Notes: generated by a model from the sequence alone, not told the origin. 64,000 nt of DNA from Planctomycetaceae bacterium (GCA_002702655.1 PABB01000072.1:64001-128000); one strand, 5' to 3'. Positions 10,256-20,839 are shown, counted from the stretch's first letter. Numbers and translations: made by a program.

Positions 10256-13200
10256 TCACAGTGCCTCGCCACGCTGCCGTGGACGATACGAGCCGTCGCC
10301 AAACGCAACGTCAACCGTCTCGCGCCACAAGCTGTCCGCCTCGACGCGGCTGAATGCAGACTCGCGGAAGGAACGGCGCGTCGTGCGTCTGACCGCACCA
10401 GCGGTCGGAGGCGGCGCCAGTTGTTGAAATGCGAGCGTTCGTGCATCGTTGTCGTCCAGCGACTGATCGCTGTCGACCGACTCAACGACCGAATCGGCTG
10501 CAACATCGGTTGATGCCGTGGTCGCGACAATCGGTGTCGCAGCATCGTCGGCGCTAGCGAGCGTCGCCGTTGTCTGCGTCCAATAGGCTGCGCCGGCGGC
10601 GACGAACGCGACAGGTTCGGCCTGGACCGTCCCGACTTGCGTTGATGCCGAAACTGCCGACGCCGCGACCGCCGTCGATTGCACAGCCATGGCCGATTCG
10701 TTTCCATACCAGTCGACTGCCGTAATGCCATACGTGCCGCCGGATGCAGGATCGGCCAGCCAATCGAGATAATGGCTCGAGTCGGCCGCCACCGACGCGA
10801 CGCGCTGCGACTGATGCGCCGCAGGTTGCCCGTCCGCGGAATAGTAGATGTGATAGAGCCGGACCATCGGGTCAGCGGTCGCGTTCCAAGTCAGCAGATT
10901 GTGCCCGGCAACCGACTGCGCCTGGACGTTCAATCCCCCGGGCGCCGAGGGCGCTTGAGTCCAGAAATCCGTCTGGCCCTGTTCTTGGACGATTTGACTG
11001 GACGTCACGACGCCACTCTCAACCGTGACTTCGAGCACGGCGGACAACTCGTCCGACTCTAACCCCGAATGCTCGCGCGAGGTGATTGCGTAGTACCACG
11101 TTCCATCGCCCGGAGCATCCGCAAACGAGAGCTTGTTGGCAGCGCTCACCCAGTCGCCGTTCACAACCGGCCTGAGCGTATTGGTTGTCAGATCGTTGTC
11201 GTATTCCGCTGCGACCGAACCGACGGTTGTCCAACCGTTCGTCGGCGAGTCGGATCGCCAGATCTGATATTGCTCGATCTCGCGGGCATACAGCGTCTCG
11301 CCGTTGACTTCGTCGATCTTCCCCGTTGCCGGGTCAATCCAGCGGCGATCGGTATAGGTCGGCGGCAAGAACTCCAGATCCACGCCGGCGCCAGACGCCG
11401 CCGCCAGATCCGTGGGCGGGTACGGCTTGTAAACAACGGACCAGTACACGTCCACGTTGTCGCGGGCGTTGAGAAATTCGCTGTGCCACGCCACCTTGGT
11501 GCCGTCCGGGCTCTGTCCGGGACGGGCCAATGAGTTGTACGCCGTTCCGCCGTCGTAGCGAGAGTAAGTGTTGTTGACGACGATCTGCGAAGTCGGATCG
11601 TTGATGTCGCCTGCCAGCAGCAACTGCGCGGCGCGGCCCGTCGGATCGCTCGGACCGCCGGACGACACGACCCAATCAGTGAAGCCGTTCCAGGCATGGT
11701 GCTGAGCGCCGCCGCCGAATGAAGGCACGGTCCACTGATGGTTTTCGTAGTCCCAGACGCCGGGTCCAACGGTCTCGTCATAGCTGCCGCCAGGCAAGCC
11801 GCTGGAGACATTCGAAAACAATGCGTTGCGCCCCCAACGATCGGGTACAAAGTGCGACCAATACGACGTTGTGCTGGACGTGTACCTATCGGGCGTGACA
11901 AAGGGGCTGGGCAGGTTGCCGGCTCTCACGTAGCTGTAACTCTCCGGCGACACTTCGCCGAAATCATCGCTGCCGTTGTTGCCAGTGTAGAGCGGTCCGC
12001 CGTCGGGGGCAGAACCGATCGTGTCCAATCGCCACCAGGTGGCCGTGCTCCCCGGATCGTTGGGCATGACGAGAAAATCTTGCCCCGTGCCGGCGATATA
12101 CTGGTCGTGGAAACTCGAGACCGTACCGCCGTTCATGCCGCCGTAAAGCCCGAAGTTGCGGTCAATCGAATAGCCATCCGTATCGTCAAGCACAGCGGAG
12201 CCGTCCGGCAGAATCGAAATCGGCCAGAAGCGATCGCTTTGTTCTAACACGATCCGTCGACCATCGGCTGACAGCAGTTTGTTGATCTTCGCCCCTGCGG
12301 CGCCCGGCGGCAGGGTGAGGATTGCTTCGGAAGTCACGACGCCTTGGTCGTCTACTGCGGACCGATACAGCACGTTGCTTTGCCCGCCTGATGCCAGATG
12401 GGCTTCGCCGATCTCGTACCATTGGTTGGGCGTCTGCGGATCCCAGTGGAAGTAACCTCGACCGCCGATTCGGCGACTCGCCTCGACAGTCGGTCGCAGC
12501 GCGTCGCCGTCCGTATCGGCCGTCATCCAGATATAGCGAAAATCGCTCTGCAACAACTGACTGTACGCTTGCGTGTAGCGATCCCAACCAGTGATTGCAA
12601 GTTTGCTGCCGTCAGCGCTCCACGGCGAGACGCCAATGTCTTCGTGATAGTAGGTCTGCAAGCCTGGCGTGTCGCTCACCTTCCACACCTCGTGACCGGT
12701 CGTCACGTCGTGGTACATGAAGGTCTCGGCTTGCCACACGTACGTGCTTGGGTCTTCCAGGTACTCCGCGCCCCAGGTCGCCGTGCTGCGCCGTGCCTTC
12801 CGCGAGAACATCTCCACAAGATTCTCGGGCACGTCTTGCTGCAGCGGATCGACCGTCACGACCACCCGATCGCCAGCGGTGATGCCATGGTCGGTCACCG
12901 TCAACGCGAGTTCGTACGTGCCAGCCGTGGAGAACCCGGCCGTAGTAATGGGAGAGTTTGCGTCTCCGAACGTCACAATCCCTGGCCCTGACAACACGCT
13001 CCAGGTCACGACGGGGTCGTCGGCGTAGTTGGCAATCACCTCGCCCTGCAGGCTGGCGACATCGGCCACTCCGATAGTTGAATCTCTGCCCGCGAATACC
13101 AGCGGAGTCCAGTTACTCGCCAGCGGCGGCGGATCGTCGAGGGTAATCGGCCCCGGATCCGAATCCGGCAAGATGATGTCGAGTGTCGGCTGCTCGAGCA

Positions 13201-13483
13201 GCGGCAGGGCGGTGATCGGCGCGACGGAAAACAGTTGACGCAATTCGAGTTGCTCGAACCGCAGGGACGGACGTTTCGCCGGGCGCAATCGGGCCGCGGC
13301 GGAGTTCTTTGCGGGCATGGCGGTATTGGATCTCAAGAGGTGCATCGATGCCGATGCCAAGGGGTCGTCGGTTGCCATCGATAGGACCGAGCTGGCGACC
13401 GCCAGAAGGGAGGCCGGAAGAACGAAACCTAGCAAGGCGTTACAAAGACTGTTTCGAATAGCCCCCGCAGTGAACTTTAGCAT
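10256..13483 (-). CDS. Large LEPR-XLL-type secreted protein with beta-propeller-like and fibronectin III regions
   Basis: About 1075 residues from the ATG at 13483, which has AAGGTG in good spacing; the open frame continues to a TTG at 13648. A hydrophobic segment near the N-terminus is followed by FEQLELRQLFS, a variant of the LEPR-XLL motif found near the start of planctomycete surface proteins. Next come a PKD-like domain (AGTYELALTVTD), a stretch with TolB/WD-like repeats (SADGSKLAITG; SPDGTKVAWHS) and two fibronectin III-like regions (PYPPTDLAAASGAGVDLEF; APGGLNVQAQS). The C-terminus is low complexity and carries no PEP-CTERM. A surface or extracellular role is likely; the substrate is unknown. 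Confidence 0.75.
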   Translation of the reverse strand: MLKFTAGAIRNSLCNALLGFVLPASLLAVASSVLSMATDDPLASASMHLLRSNTAMPAKNSAAARLRPAKRPSLRFEQLELRQLFSVAPITALPLLEQPTLDIILPDSDPGPITLDDPPPLASNWTPLVFAGRDSTIGVADVASLQGEVIANYADDPVVTWSVLSGPGIVTFGDANSPITTAGFSTAGTYELALTVTDHGITAGDRVVVTVDPLQQDVPENLVEMFSRKARRSTATWGAEYLEDPSTYVWQAETFMYHDVTTGHEVWKVSDTPGLQTYYHEDIGVSPWSADGSKLAITGWDRYTQAYSQLLQSDFRYIWMTADTDGDALRPTVEASRRIGGRGYFHWDPQTPNQWYEIGEAHLASGGQSNVLYRSAVDDQGVVTSEAILTLPPGAAGAKINKLLSADGRRIVLEQSDRFWPISILPDGSAVLDDTDGYSIDRNFGLYGGMNGGTVSSFHDQYIAGTGQDFLVMPNDPGSTATWWRLDTIGSAPDGGPLYTGNNGSDDFGEVSPESYSYVRAGNLPSPFVTPDRYTSSTTSYWSHFVPDRWGRNALFSNVSSGLPGGSYDETVGPGVWDYENHQWTVPSFGGGAQHHAWNGFTDWVVSSGGPSDPTGRAAQLLLAGDINDPTSQIVVNNTYSRYDGGTAYNSLARPGQSPDGTKVAWHSEFLNARDNVDVYWSVVYKPYPPTDLAAASGAGVDLEFLPPTYTDRRWIDPATGKIDEVNGETLYAREIEQYQIWRSDSPTNGWTTVGSVAAEYDNDLTTNTLRPVVNGDWVSAANKLSFADAPGDGTWYYAITSREHSGLESDELSAVLEVTVESGVVTSSQIVQEQGQTDFWTQAPSAPGGLNVQAQSVAGHNLLTWNATADPMVRLYHIYYSADGQPAAHQSQRVASVAADSSHYLDWLADPASGGTYGITAVDWYGNESAMAVQSTAVAASAVSASTQVGTVQAEPVAFVAAGAAYWTQTTATLASADDAATPIVATTASTDVAADSVVESVDSDQSLDDNDARTLAFQQLAPPPTAGAVRRTTRRSFRESAFSRVEADSLWRETVDVAFGDGSYRPRQRGEAL

Positions 13484-14100
13484 CCGCTTCACCTTACCCC
13501 CAAGATCGATCTGGCGGTTGCGCAGGTCGCACCTCACCATCCGTCCCGTAGCAACGCCTTCTTGTCGGCGCTCGCTATTGCGAAGGCGCCAATGCCAGGC
13601 ACAAGAAGCGACGGCAGATGGGATTGTGCGGAAGACCCGCGTAAGCAAAGCGGCAAAGGCGGTGGCACATTGAACGTGGAAAGGTAACAGATGTTCTCGC
13701 TACGCCAATGGTATGTCTACGCTTTGCGCCTCGGGGGGCCGCACAATCTGCGCTAGCGCGCTCACGACTATAGTTTTGCCGCAGAGAAACGGAGAACTGA
13801 AGCAACTCGCGAATGTGGCTGTCCGTACGCCATGCGAATTGCGCAGCACGTTGATCGATTGCGTCGTGGATCGCGTTTTCTTCCGGGCTACAGCCCTGTC
13901 TGTTGGCTGCGCGAAAGACGCGCGTGCGCACCGAGACGTCGGACGCGCTCAATGGCGCACGCGCCGCCACAGCCCTGCGCTAATTGGACTTGTCGACTCA
14001 TAGCGAAGTCGAAAAAATGCCGCCTCCTTGCTAGAAACGTGTTTCGTTTTCTATCAAGTCGCGACAACTCTTGTTGCGATCTCTCCCCAGGAACTTGGTC
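13484..14100. other. Intergenic region between divergent genes
   Basis: About 615 bases separating the large minus-strand LEPR-XLL gene from a plus-strand PEP-CTERM gene. Both promoters should lie here. No coding frame resembles a protein and I see no strong repeat or operator. A ribosome site (AGGA) for the plus-strand gene lies at 14089-14092. Confidence 0.5.
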
Positions 14101-15198
14101 ATGGATGATCTTCGTTACAATCCCCGTACGCGCTCCGGCTGCGCAAATCCGATGTTCTCCTGCATTTCCACTCGACAGCAACTCGGCGGGCGCCGCCGAG
14201 TTCAACTATCCGCGTCTGTCATCGCGTTCGCTTGTCTTGCCCTTCACGCGGCGGGGGTCGCGCGGGCGCAAGCGCTCTATATAGGCGGCGATGCAATCGG
14301 TCCCGATAGCATTAACACAGACAATACTGGCGGATTTACTGCGGTTCGCGAAAGCGGCGCGAATCTGGGACAACCTGCAATTGAAGTCACGCTCGCCGGA
14401 GAATTGCAGCCTAGCGAGTTGCGCGTGATCGTGTTCGGCATTCCGTCGGCGGCCGGCAACCTCCGATTTGATGCATTCGACTACCGGCTCGACGTGTGGC
14501 CAAGCGCCGACTACTACGCCGGAGAGGCCCCTGCGTACGAGGTTGAACTCGCCGCACCACAGGGCGTGACTCTGGTCTCCAACGGATCCGATCAGATGAT
14601 ACCGGCGACGGAGTTCGGCTCGGCAGGTCTCATCGCCAATGACGCCGCGACGTACGACTTTCGCTTTGACCTCGCCGCGTTGCCTGCTGGCAGTCCGGCG
14701 CAAAACCTGTTCGATGCGCCGCTGCCGGCGGGGGACTGGGTGTTCGGGTTCCAGTCGTGGCACTCGGTCGATGCGAGCGGCTCGCTTCGTGTCGCAGGTT
14801 CGAGCGCCGCCGCGGGCCCGTTGCCGCTGTTTAGCCGAGATCAAGCGGAGTCGCGCGGCGTCTTGGGCAATCAGGACCCCAGCGACCTCTTCCTGCGCTG
14901 GGGCATGTCGCTGCAAGCCGTCACGGCAGCAGCGCCGATCCCAGCGGATTTCAATGAGGATCGCACGGTCGACGGCGCTGACGCTGCGATCTGGGCGTCT
15001 TCGTTCGGCATCGACGGCCAAGGCGATGCCAACGGCGATGCCCTCACCACCGGGGGAGATTTCCTCATCTGGCAAAGAAACTTTGGCGTTGCGGCCGGTT
15101 CTGCTACGCTAAAAGGCGTACCGGAGCCTGCGACCGCGACCCTCCTCGGCTTGGCGATCTTCGCATGGAGCCAGTGCGGGCGACGTCACAAAAGCTGA
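14101..15198 (+). CDS. PEP-CTERM protein with dockerin-like repeats
   Basis: 365 residues from the ATG at 14101, which has AGGA eight bases upstream. A signal peptide ends near ARAQA. The middle part is a beta-rich domain I do not recognise. Near the C-terminus are two type I dockerin-like calcium repeats (DFNEDRTVDGADAAIW and DANGDALTTGGDFLIW), then the sorting tail VPEPATATLLGLAIFAW ending in RRHKS. It would be exported and processed by an exosortase such as the one at 7174-8115. Confidence 0.85.
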   Translation: MDDLRYNPRTRSGCANPMFSCISTRQQLGGRRRVQLSASVIAFACLALHAAGVARAQALYIGGDAIGPDSINTDNTGGFTAVRESGANLGQPAIEVTLAGELQPSELRVIVFGIPSAAGNLRFDAFDYRLDVWPSADYYAGEAPAYEVELAAPQGVTLVSNGSDQMIPATEFGSAGLIANDAATYDFRFDLAALPAGSPAQNLFDAPLPAGDWVFGFQSWHSVDASGSLRVAGSSAAAGPLPLFSRDQAESRGVLGNQDPSDLFLRWGMSLQAVTAAAPIPADFNEDRTVDGADAAIWASSFGIDGQGDANGDALTTGGDFLIWQRNFGVAAGSATLKGVPEPATATLLGLAIFAWSQCGRRHKS

Positions 15199-15332
15199 TT
15201 GGCGCCCGCTGATCCACCTGGCCGCAATAGGGGGACGTGGTTGGCGCGCTTGTAGCGCGGCCCGTCGAACCTTGCCTACCACGGGTTCGTCTCCGATTCG
15301 TTGGCCTTTCTCCTGGTCGCGGGTCGTTGAAG

Positions 15333-16646
15333 ATGGACGTCGAACGCAAGATCGCGGAGCAGTCCGCGGTCGTCGGAATCATTGGTCTGGGTTATGTCGG
15401 CCTGCCGCTCGCCCGAGCGTTTATCAAGGGCGGCTATCGCGTAATGGGGTTCGACGTCGATCACACAAAGGTCGACAAGCTTCTGGCCGGCGAGAGCTAC
15501 ATCGGTCATCTCTCGGCAGGCTGGGTCTCTGGCTGCATCGCCGAAGAGAGGTTCGAACCAACCACCGACATGGACCGGTTGCATGAACCCGACGCGATCC
15601 TGATTTGCGTCCCGACGCCGCTTACCGCCAGTCGCGATCCTGACCTCAGCTATGTTGAAGCGACAACCCGCGCAATCGCGAAGCGACTGCGGTGCGGGCA
15701 ACTTGTGGTCCTCGAGAGCACAACCTATCCTGGCACCACGCGCGACGTGATGCGACCAATCCTTGAGAGCACGGGGTTGACCTGCGGTCGCGACTTCTTC
15801 TTGGCCTACAGCCCCGAGCGCGAAGATCCCGGTAACCCTGACTATACCGCCGAAGGGATTCCTAAAGTGGTGGGGGGCTGCGATCCGACCAGTTCGCGAA
15901 TTGCAGCCAATCTCTACGCGCATGCCGTTTGCCAGGTGGTGCCGGTCTCCTCTTGCGCCGTTGCCGAGGCCTGTAAGATTCTCGAAAACACCTACCGCGC
16001 AGTGAACATTGCACTGGTCAATGAATTGAAGAAGATTTTCGCGCGTCTCGAGATCGACGTCTGGGAAGTCATCAGCGCGGCCAAAACCAAACCGTTCGGG
16101 TTTCAGGCTTTCTATCCAGGGCCAGGCCTGGGCGGTCATTGCATTCCGATCGACCCGTTCTACCTGAGTTGGATGGCCCGCAAGCACGGCATGACCACGC
16201 GGTTCATCGAGTTGGCCGGCGAGGTGAATGCCTGCATGCCGGAGTACGTTGTAGAACGCGTTGCACACGCGCTCAACGACGCGAGCAAGCCCGTCCGTGG
16301 CAGCCGGATTTGTCTCCTGGGCATTGCGTACAAGCCCGACATCGACGACCCGCGAGAGAGCCCTTCGTTCCGCCTGCTGGAATTACTCGAGGAGATGGGC
16401 GCCTTGCTTTCGTACAACGACCCGCACGTTCCGCGTCTGCCGCGAATGCGCGCCTTCCGCGTCTCCGAACTTGCGAGCACGCCGCTTTCGGCCGAGCATC
16501 TTGCCGCCCAGGACTGTGTTCTGCTAGCCACTGACCACTCGGCGTACGATTGGGATTTCATCCTCGCCCACTGCGATCTGGTCGTCGACACCCGTAACGC
16601 GACCGCCGGTCATGATTCGCGCCGCGCTGCGGTGGTCAAAGCATAG
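15333..16646 (+). CDS. Nucleotide-sugar 6-dehydrogenase (UDP-GlcNAc/ManNAc dehydrogenase type)
   Basis: 437 residues from the ATG at 15333; upstream in-frame codons to 15237 do not resemble the family. The NAD-binding Rossmann motif GLGYVGLP lies at about residues 18-25 and the catalytic cysteine motif GPGLGGHCIPIDPFYLSW at about 260-277. The enzyme would oxidise C6 of a UDP-sugar to the uronate in two NAD+-dependent steps (WbpA/WecC/TviB group), supplying precursors for surface polysaccharide. A broken epimerase of the kind that often works with it lies 1.5 kb downstream. The exact sugar cannot be told from sequence alone. Confidence 0.93.
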   Translation: MDVERKIAEQSAVVGIIGLGYVGLPLARAFIKGGYRVMGFDVDHTKVDKLLAGESYIGHLSAGWVSGCIAEERFEPTTDMDRLHEPDAILICVPTPLTASRDPDLSYVEATTRAIAKRLRCGQLVVLESTTYPGTTRDVMRPILESTGLTCGRDFFLAYSPEREDPGNPDYTAEGIPKVVGGCDPTSSRIAANLYAHAVCQVVPVSSCAVAEACKILENTYRAVNIALVNELKKIFARLEIDVWEVISAAKTKPFGFQAFYPGPGLGGHCIPIDPFYLSWMARKHGMTTRFIELAGEVNACMPEYVVERVAHALNDASKPVRGSRICLLGIAYKPDIDDPRESPSFRLLELLEEMGALLSYNDPHVPRLPRMRAFRVSELASTPLSAEHLAAQDCVLLATDHSAYDWDFILAHCDLVVDTRNATAGHDSRRAAVVKA

Positions 16647-16805
16647 ACATTCGCTTTGCGGAGATTCGAAAAAAATACGCGGATTCTCGAAGCAATTGAT
16701 TTCCACAACGACGCTTGCCAGCCAGATTTGCTTGCGGCTTGCTGGCAGGAATCGGTATATTGGAGTCAGTTGCCGCCTCCCGTCGTGGCCTGCCGAGCTA
16801 CGGCA

Positions 16806-17261
16806 ATGCGTGAAGCGGTCATGTTTGCTGGTGCAACAAGACTCTGGCTGACGGCGTTGTCGACCCTGGCCCTCGTTGTGGCCAGTTGCGGCGATGCCAT
16901 GGGCAGCCTCCAGGTCGAACCGTTGCAGTTCGACTCCAACGAGTTGGTAGACTCCGCTGCCGCCAGCAACCAACCGGTCCGCCCGCGGACTCCGCCGGCT
17001 GCGGTCGTCGTCGACTTGCAGTCGGTCTTGGCAGTGGCTTGGGAGCCTGCGCTGGCGGGCATCGGCAGCCTGGCATCCGCGCCGGGCGCTCCGAACTCGC
17101 CAGCCGCTCTGTCGGTCGCGACGCCAACTCTCTTCAACATGGGCCCAGAATCGCAGGTTTGCGATCCTCTCGGTCGTCGCATCACCAGTCCTCCGCCGCG
17201 AGACCTGCTGAGACCCCCGCAGCAAGTGGGATGTTTGTCGGCCCAGGTATGCGCCGAGTGA
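16806..17261 (+). CDS. Small secreted protein, function unknown
   Basis: 151 residues from the ATG at 16806, chosen because a typical signal peptide follows directly (hydrophobic LWLTALSTLALVVAS then CGDAMGS, a possible lipobox cysteine). The rest is low in recognisable motifs, rich in Ala, Pro and Ser, with a few Cys near the C-terminus. It ends 53 bases before a PEP-CTERM gene and may share its transcript. I do not recognise it; coding status rests on the signal peptide and the clean frame. Confidence 0.5.
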   Translation: MREAVMFAGATRLWLTALSTLALVVASCGDAMGSLQVEPLQFDSNELVDSAAASNQPVRPRTPPAAVVVDLQSVLAVAWEPALAGIGSLASAPGAPNSPAALSVATPTLFNMGPESQVCDPLGRRITSPPPRDLLRPPQQVGCLSAQVCAE

Positions 17262-17314
17262 TTCGGCGCATCCGGATAGAACTACAGACTTGTGTTGATT
17301 CGGAGGATTGAGAC

Positions 17315-17980
17315 ATGAACGCTTGGCGCCGCAGGAATTCTCACCGGCCACTGCTTTTCTGTTTGGCGATTGCCGCTGGTGTGTTGTTCGCAACTGCTGA
17401 CACGAGAGCCGCGGTCGAATTCACCCTGGATGATTACGACGTTACCGTCAGCGCGGATCCTGGCTTGGCCATTCTGGCAGCCGACGTCTTGCCAGAACCA
17501 TTCAGCTTCACTTTCGAGGCCCCCGGTGATTCGATTACCGTTGATCTGTTCGACATCTGGACGGAAGAGCGGTGGGCAAACGCCGACGATGTGGCGGAGA
17601 GCCCCATTTCGGTCAGTTTTGCCTTCTCCGCGCCGCCGCCGCTCTACGGAGGCATGTCAACCGGCGTGACCGGAGCTGCACGTTTCCTCTTCTTGCAAGG
17701 GGGCACGCTGCAGTGGGACGAACCGCTTGAACTAACCTACGGGCAGGCGGGCGACGGGCTCATCGAAATCGCGTTGAGTGATGAGGTCTTCAACTGGGGC
17801 ATATTCGGCATGAATCCCGGTCGTGAAAACGGCGCCACCGTCCAGGCAACGGTCACGCTGCGCGACGTGGCAGCCGTCACGCCCGAGCCGATGACTTTCG
17901 TCGTCTGGGGCGGGCTGGCCGTTCTTGCGGCTTCGTGGCACGCATGCCGGACGTTACGCAAGAGGAATTGCCTCTGTTGA
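17315..17980 (+). CDS. PEP-CTERM protein, unknown domain
   Basis: 221 residues. A GGAGG ribosome site stands eight bases before the ATG. The signal peptide ends near TRAAVEF, a beta-rich body follows, and the C-terminus is a PEP-CTERM sorting tail (TPEPMTFVVWGGLAVLAAS, then RTLRKR). It should be a surface-sorted substrate of an exosortase. No catalytic motif is visible. Confidence 0.82.
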   Translation: MNAWRRRNSHRPLLFCLAIAAGVLFATADTRAAVEFTLDDYDVTVSADPGLAILAADVLPEPFSFTFEAPGDSITVDLFDIWTEERWANADDVAESPISVSFAFSAPPPLYGGMSTGVTGAARFLFLQGGTLQWDEPLELTYGQAGDGLIEIALSDEVFNWGIFGMNPGRENGATVQATVTLRDVAAVTPEPMTFVVWGGLAVLAASWHACRTLRKRNCLC

Positions 17981-18171
17981 CGCCAATGGCGGGACAACAT
18001 CGAGCGCGAACTCGCTCTCGTTCCGCGCGCTTTGGAAGATCGATATGCCATGTCAACTGCGATCGCAGCAGGCGGGTCGCAGGCGAGTCACGCTGAACGA
18101 CGGACGCACCTGCGCGCTCCAAGCCGCGAAGAAATGCGGCTCCGGCGGTCGTGCGAGTTGAGGTTCGCGCG

Positions 18172-19131
18172 CTAGCGGTTTCTGTAGTACGAAATCGTCC
18201 GACGCAGTCCCTCTTCAAAGTCGACGAGTGGTTTGTATCCGAGCACTCGCTGCGCGCTGGTAATGTCGGGCAGGCTATGCCGCACGTCACCGACACGCTC
18301 CACCGTGAATTGCGGTTTGATCGCGGCGCCTAAAGATATGATTGACCAAGCCAATGAGATCAAGCAGCGAGTACTGCCGTCCGCACGCCGCATTGAACAC
18401 GCCCCCAGGCGCATCGGGCGCCGCTGCCGCTGCAAGATTGGCCTGCGCGACGTTGTCCACAAAGGTGAAATCGCGAGACTGTCGACCGTCGCCGTGCACG
18501 GTCGGCGATCGGCCGGCTAGCATGGCCGTGACGAACTTGGGAATCACGGCTGCGTCGTCGCCATTCGGGTCTTGCGGGGCCCGAAGGCGTTGAAGTATCG
18601 CAACACGACCGTTTCTAAATCGTACGAAGCGTACGCCGCACGGCAATACAACTCGCCGGCGTGCTTCGCGGCTGCGTACGGCGAAAGCGGCGCCGGCAAA
18701 TCGCACTCTCGCTTCGAAGAATACGGTTGGTTGCCATAGACGCTGCTGGAGCGTGCATAGACCATCCGCCGCACCTCGGCCTGGCGCGATGCGTCCACTC
18801 AATTGAGCGTTGCCGTGGCGCAGGAGGCGTGCGTTTGGAGCGGATTGGCTACACTTCGCGGCACCGATGCAAGAGCGGCCTGATGGAACACTACTGTCAC
18901 GCCATCGACGGCGCGTCGCGCAATATTCGCGTCGACCAAATCTCCGCGAATGAATTCGATTTGCCCCGCCAAGCGGGCGAGATTCTCTTCTCTTCCCGCA
19001 GAGAAATTGTCCGCGACTCGCACGTCGTAGCCGCGTTTCACCAATGCTGCGGCCAAATGCGAGCCGATGAATCCTGCCCCGCCCGTCACCAAGGCCTTCC
19101 TTTCCGTCATCCGGTCTGTGATTGCCGTCAC
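18172..19131 (-). pseudogene. Broken NAD-dependent sugar-nucleotide epimerase (SDR family)
   Basis: Fragments in three frames add up to one short-chain epimerase of the UDP-glucose/UDP-GlcNAc 4-epimerase group: the N-terminal NAD motif TGGAGFIGSH, then ARSSSVYGNQ and the YxxxK motif (PYAAAKHAGE), then DFTFVDNVAQANLAA, and the C-terminal SLPDITSAQRVLGYKPLVDFEEG. Lesions are an in-frame TGA at 18799-18801, a one-base loss near 18570 after FNAFGPR, and a probable extra T in a T-run near 18333. In Pseudomonas-type pathways such an epimerase pairs with a UDP-sugar dehydrogenase like the one at 15333-16646. Read errors could mimic this, but three independent lesions favour true decay. Confidence 0.85.
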
Positions 19132-20143
19132 GTTCAGAAAGGATTTCGAAGGCAGCCGCCTGCAAGTTGGGGCGAAAACCGCCGGCGCTGGGCAGTCTGT
19201 AAGGGTCGCCGGTGAACGGCCTGGTCACCCCGCGACACAGATGGCCCGCGTCTCGAAACCGGTTTCCTGGACTCAGCTGCGCAGTGGGCTGCAGTGGAGA
19301 GCCGCTCACGCAGGATGTGCAACTCGGGCCGATTTTCTTCATTGACGACCGTAGCCTGCTCGCGTGTTCATCGGGATTTCCAATCCGCCGGTTGGTTGAC
19401 AGGGGCGAACAGTTGCAGTGGAGCGTCAGATTGGGAACGCGGGACGCAAACCGCAAGCGAGGCCTGTCGCTCCGTGCCGCGCCGAGCATTCTGAAGTTGC
19501 AGCAGGCATCGCCCCGCAGATTGCAATCGGCCACGAGAAAGCTCCGCCCTCCACCTGCGCGGCGTTTGCGCCGGCGCTTCTTTGCAACAGCGAGAATCGC
19601 GAACTTCCTATGTTGGCTACGGTCAACGCCTTGCGATCACAGCGACCAACGGTACAGCGGCAAAGGCGGCCCTGATTCTGCGCGAACTGGACGCTAACAC
19701 CCGTCGAAGCGCAACTCAAGTGGCATTGATCGCCAACGATCTCTGATAGCGATTAGCAGGCAAGTTGGTTGTCATCGTAGCATGGCTGGACCACGGGAAG
19801 TGCGTTTACAACCGGCTGGAACCGGTGGCGATGCTGCATGGCGACGCAGTCTGCGCTCCCAAGGAATGTTGTGTCGCCCGGTAACGCGGGTATGATAGCG
19901 GAGAGTTGGGAATTGCGAAGGCGAGTGGATCTTGAGCCTCGTTGCGGGCGTTCCGCCTAAACGCATTCACTAGGGAATTAACGGTTCTACGCTTTTCAGC
20001 TCACTCAGAGTGCGGCTTGTTCCAAACTCGAAGCTCTCGTCGCCGATGATTCTGGCGACTGACTCGCCGTCGGGTTTGCTTCGTTGCCCAGGGGAACCGC
20101 GCTCTGTTGCGGCTTTGCTAACTCTTCTAGACGAGTAATTGCT
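19132..20143. other. Long gene-free stretch
   Basis: About 1 kb between the broken epimerase and a plus-strand secreted protein gene. Overlapping open frames occur on both strands but none shows a domain, signal peptide or good ribosome site, and their composition looks like non-coding GC-rich DNA. It may contain debris of older genes; nothing in it is recognisable. Confidence 0.5.
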
Positions 20144-20839
20144 ATGAGCGTCGTGATCCTGAAGCTCGCGCCACGTGCGAACGGCTTTGTTGTGCGAGTC
20201 GCTCTTGTTGCCCTGCTTGTGCTTTGCACGCGGGCCGAGGCTGAAGCCGTTTTGGTTTACCAACTCGACGATGGGACGGCAATCGGCGCGGCCGGCGGAC
20301 TCAATTCCACCGTTGCCATGATCAACCAGTTTACGGTCACGGGTGGCAACGAGAAGATCACGGAAATACTGGTCGACTTCGGCGGCGCATTCGGGGGGGT
20401 CGACGATACAGTCACCGCCGCCCTCTGGTCGGATCCCAACGGCGACATGAGCCCCTTGGACGCCGTGTTGTTGGCCAGCGTTACTCAGACTTCCGATCAG
20501 GCAGGCGGATTCAACACGTTCGACATTCCCGATACTACTGTGGGACCCAACGGAACTTCATTCTTCGTGGGCGTTGTGTGGCGTGACAGCTACCCGCTGG
20601 TCGAGGAGTCTCTTGCCGTTTTGAGGGACTTTCCCGCAACGGCCATGCGCTCCTACTGGTATGCGGGTTCTGGGGTCTCTGCGAGCGACCCCACGGGCGG
20701 CACGCTTCAGACTCAACCAGGGGACTGGTTCATCCGCGCCACGGCAACCGTGCCTGAGACCTCGGCGTTTCTCTATGGGGCGATAGTATCCGTCATGGCC
20801 TGCGGTGCATGTCGCCGCAAGTGGAGACGTGAAGCTTAG
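20144..20839 (+). CDS. Secreted protein with a variant PEP-CTERM tail
   Basis: 231 residues from the ATG at 20144; a longer frame begins at 20084 but the signal peptide begins just after the chosen start and ends near TRAEAEAV. The body is a beta-rich domain without known motifs. The tail has the expected hydrophobic helix and basic end (FLYGAIVSVMACGAC then RRKWRREA) but the tripeptide is PET (VPETSAF) instead of PEP. It is probably still an exosortase substrate or a recently drifted one. Confidence 0.72.
   Translation: MSVVILKLAPRANGFVVRVALVALLVLCTRAEAEAVLVYQLDDGTAIGAAGGLNSTVAMINQFTVTGGNEKITEILVDFGGAFGGVDDTVTAALWSDPNGDMSPLDAVLLASVTQTSDQAGGFNTFDIPDTTVGPNGTSFFVGVVWRDSYPLVEESLAVLRDFPATAMRSYWYAGSGVSASDPTGGTLQTQPGDWFIRATATVPETSAFLYGAIVSVMACGACRRKWRREA

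Noticed and set aside
10120-10260. Short minus-strand frames just after the large LEPR-XLL gene
   Set aside because: About 27-29 codons each, no ribosome site and no recognisable motif; one could be a frameshifted old tail of the large gene but this cannot be shown.
18799-18801. TGA read as selenocysteine in the epimerase
   Set aside because: Two further frameshifts follow, epimerases of this family do not use selenocysteine at this place, and no SECIS-like hairpin was noted.
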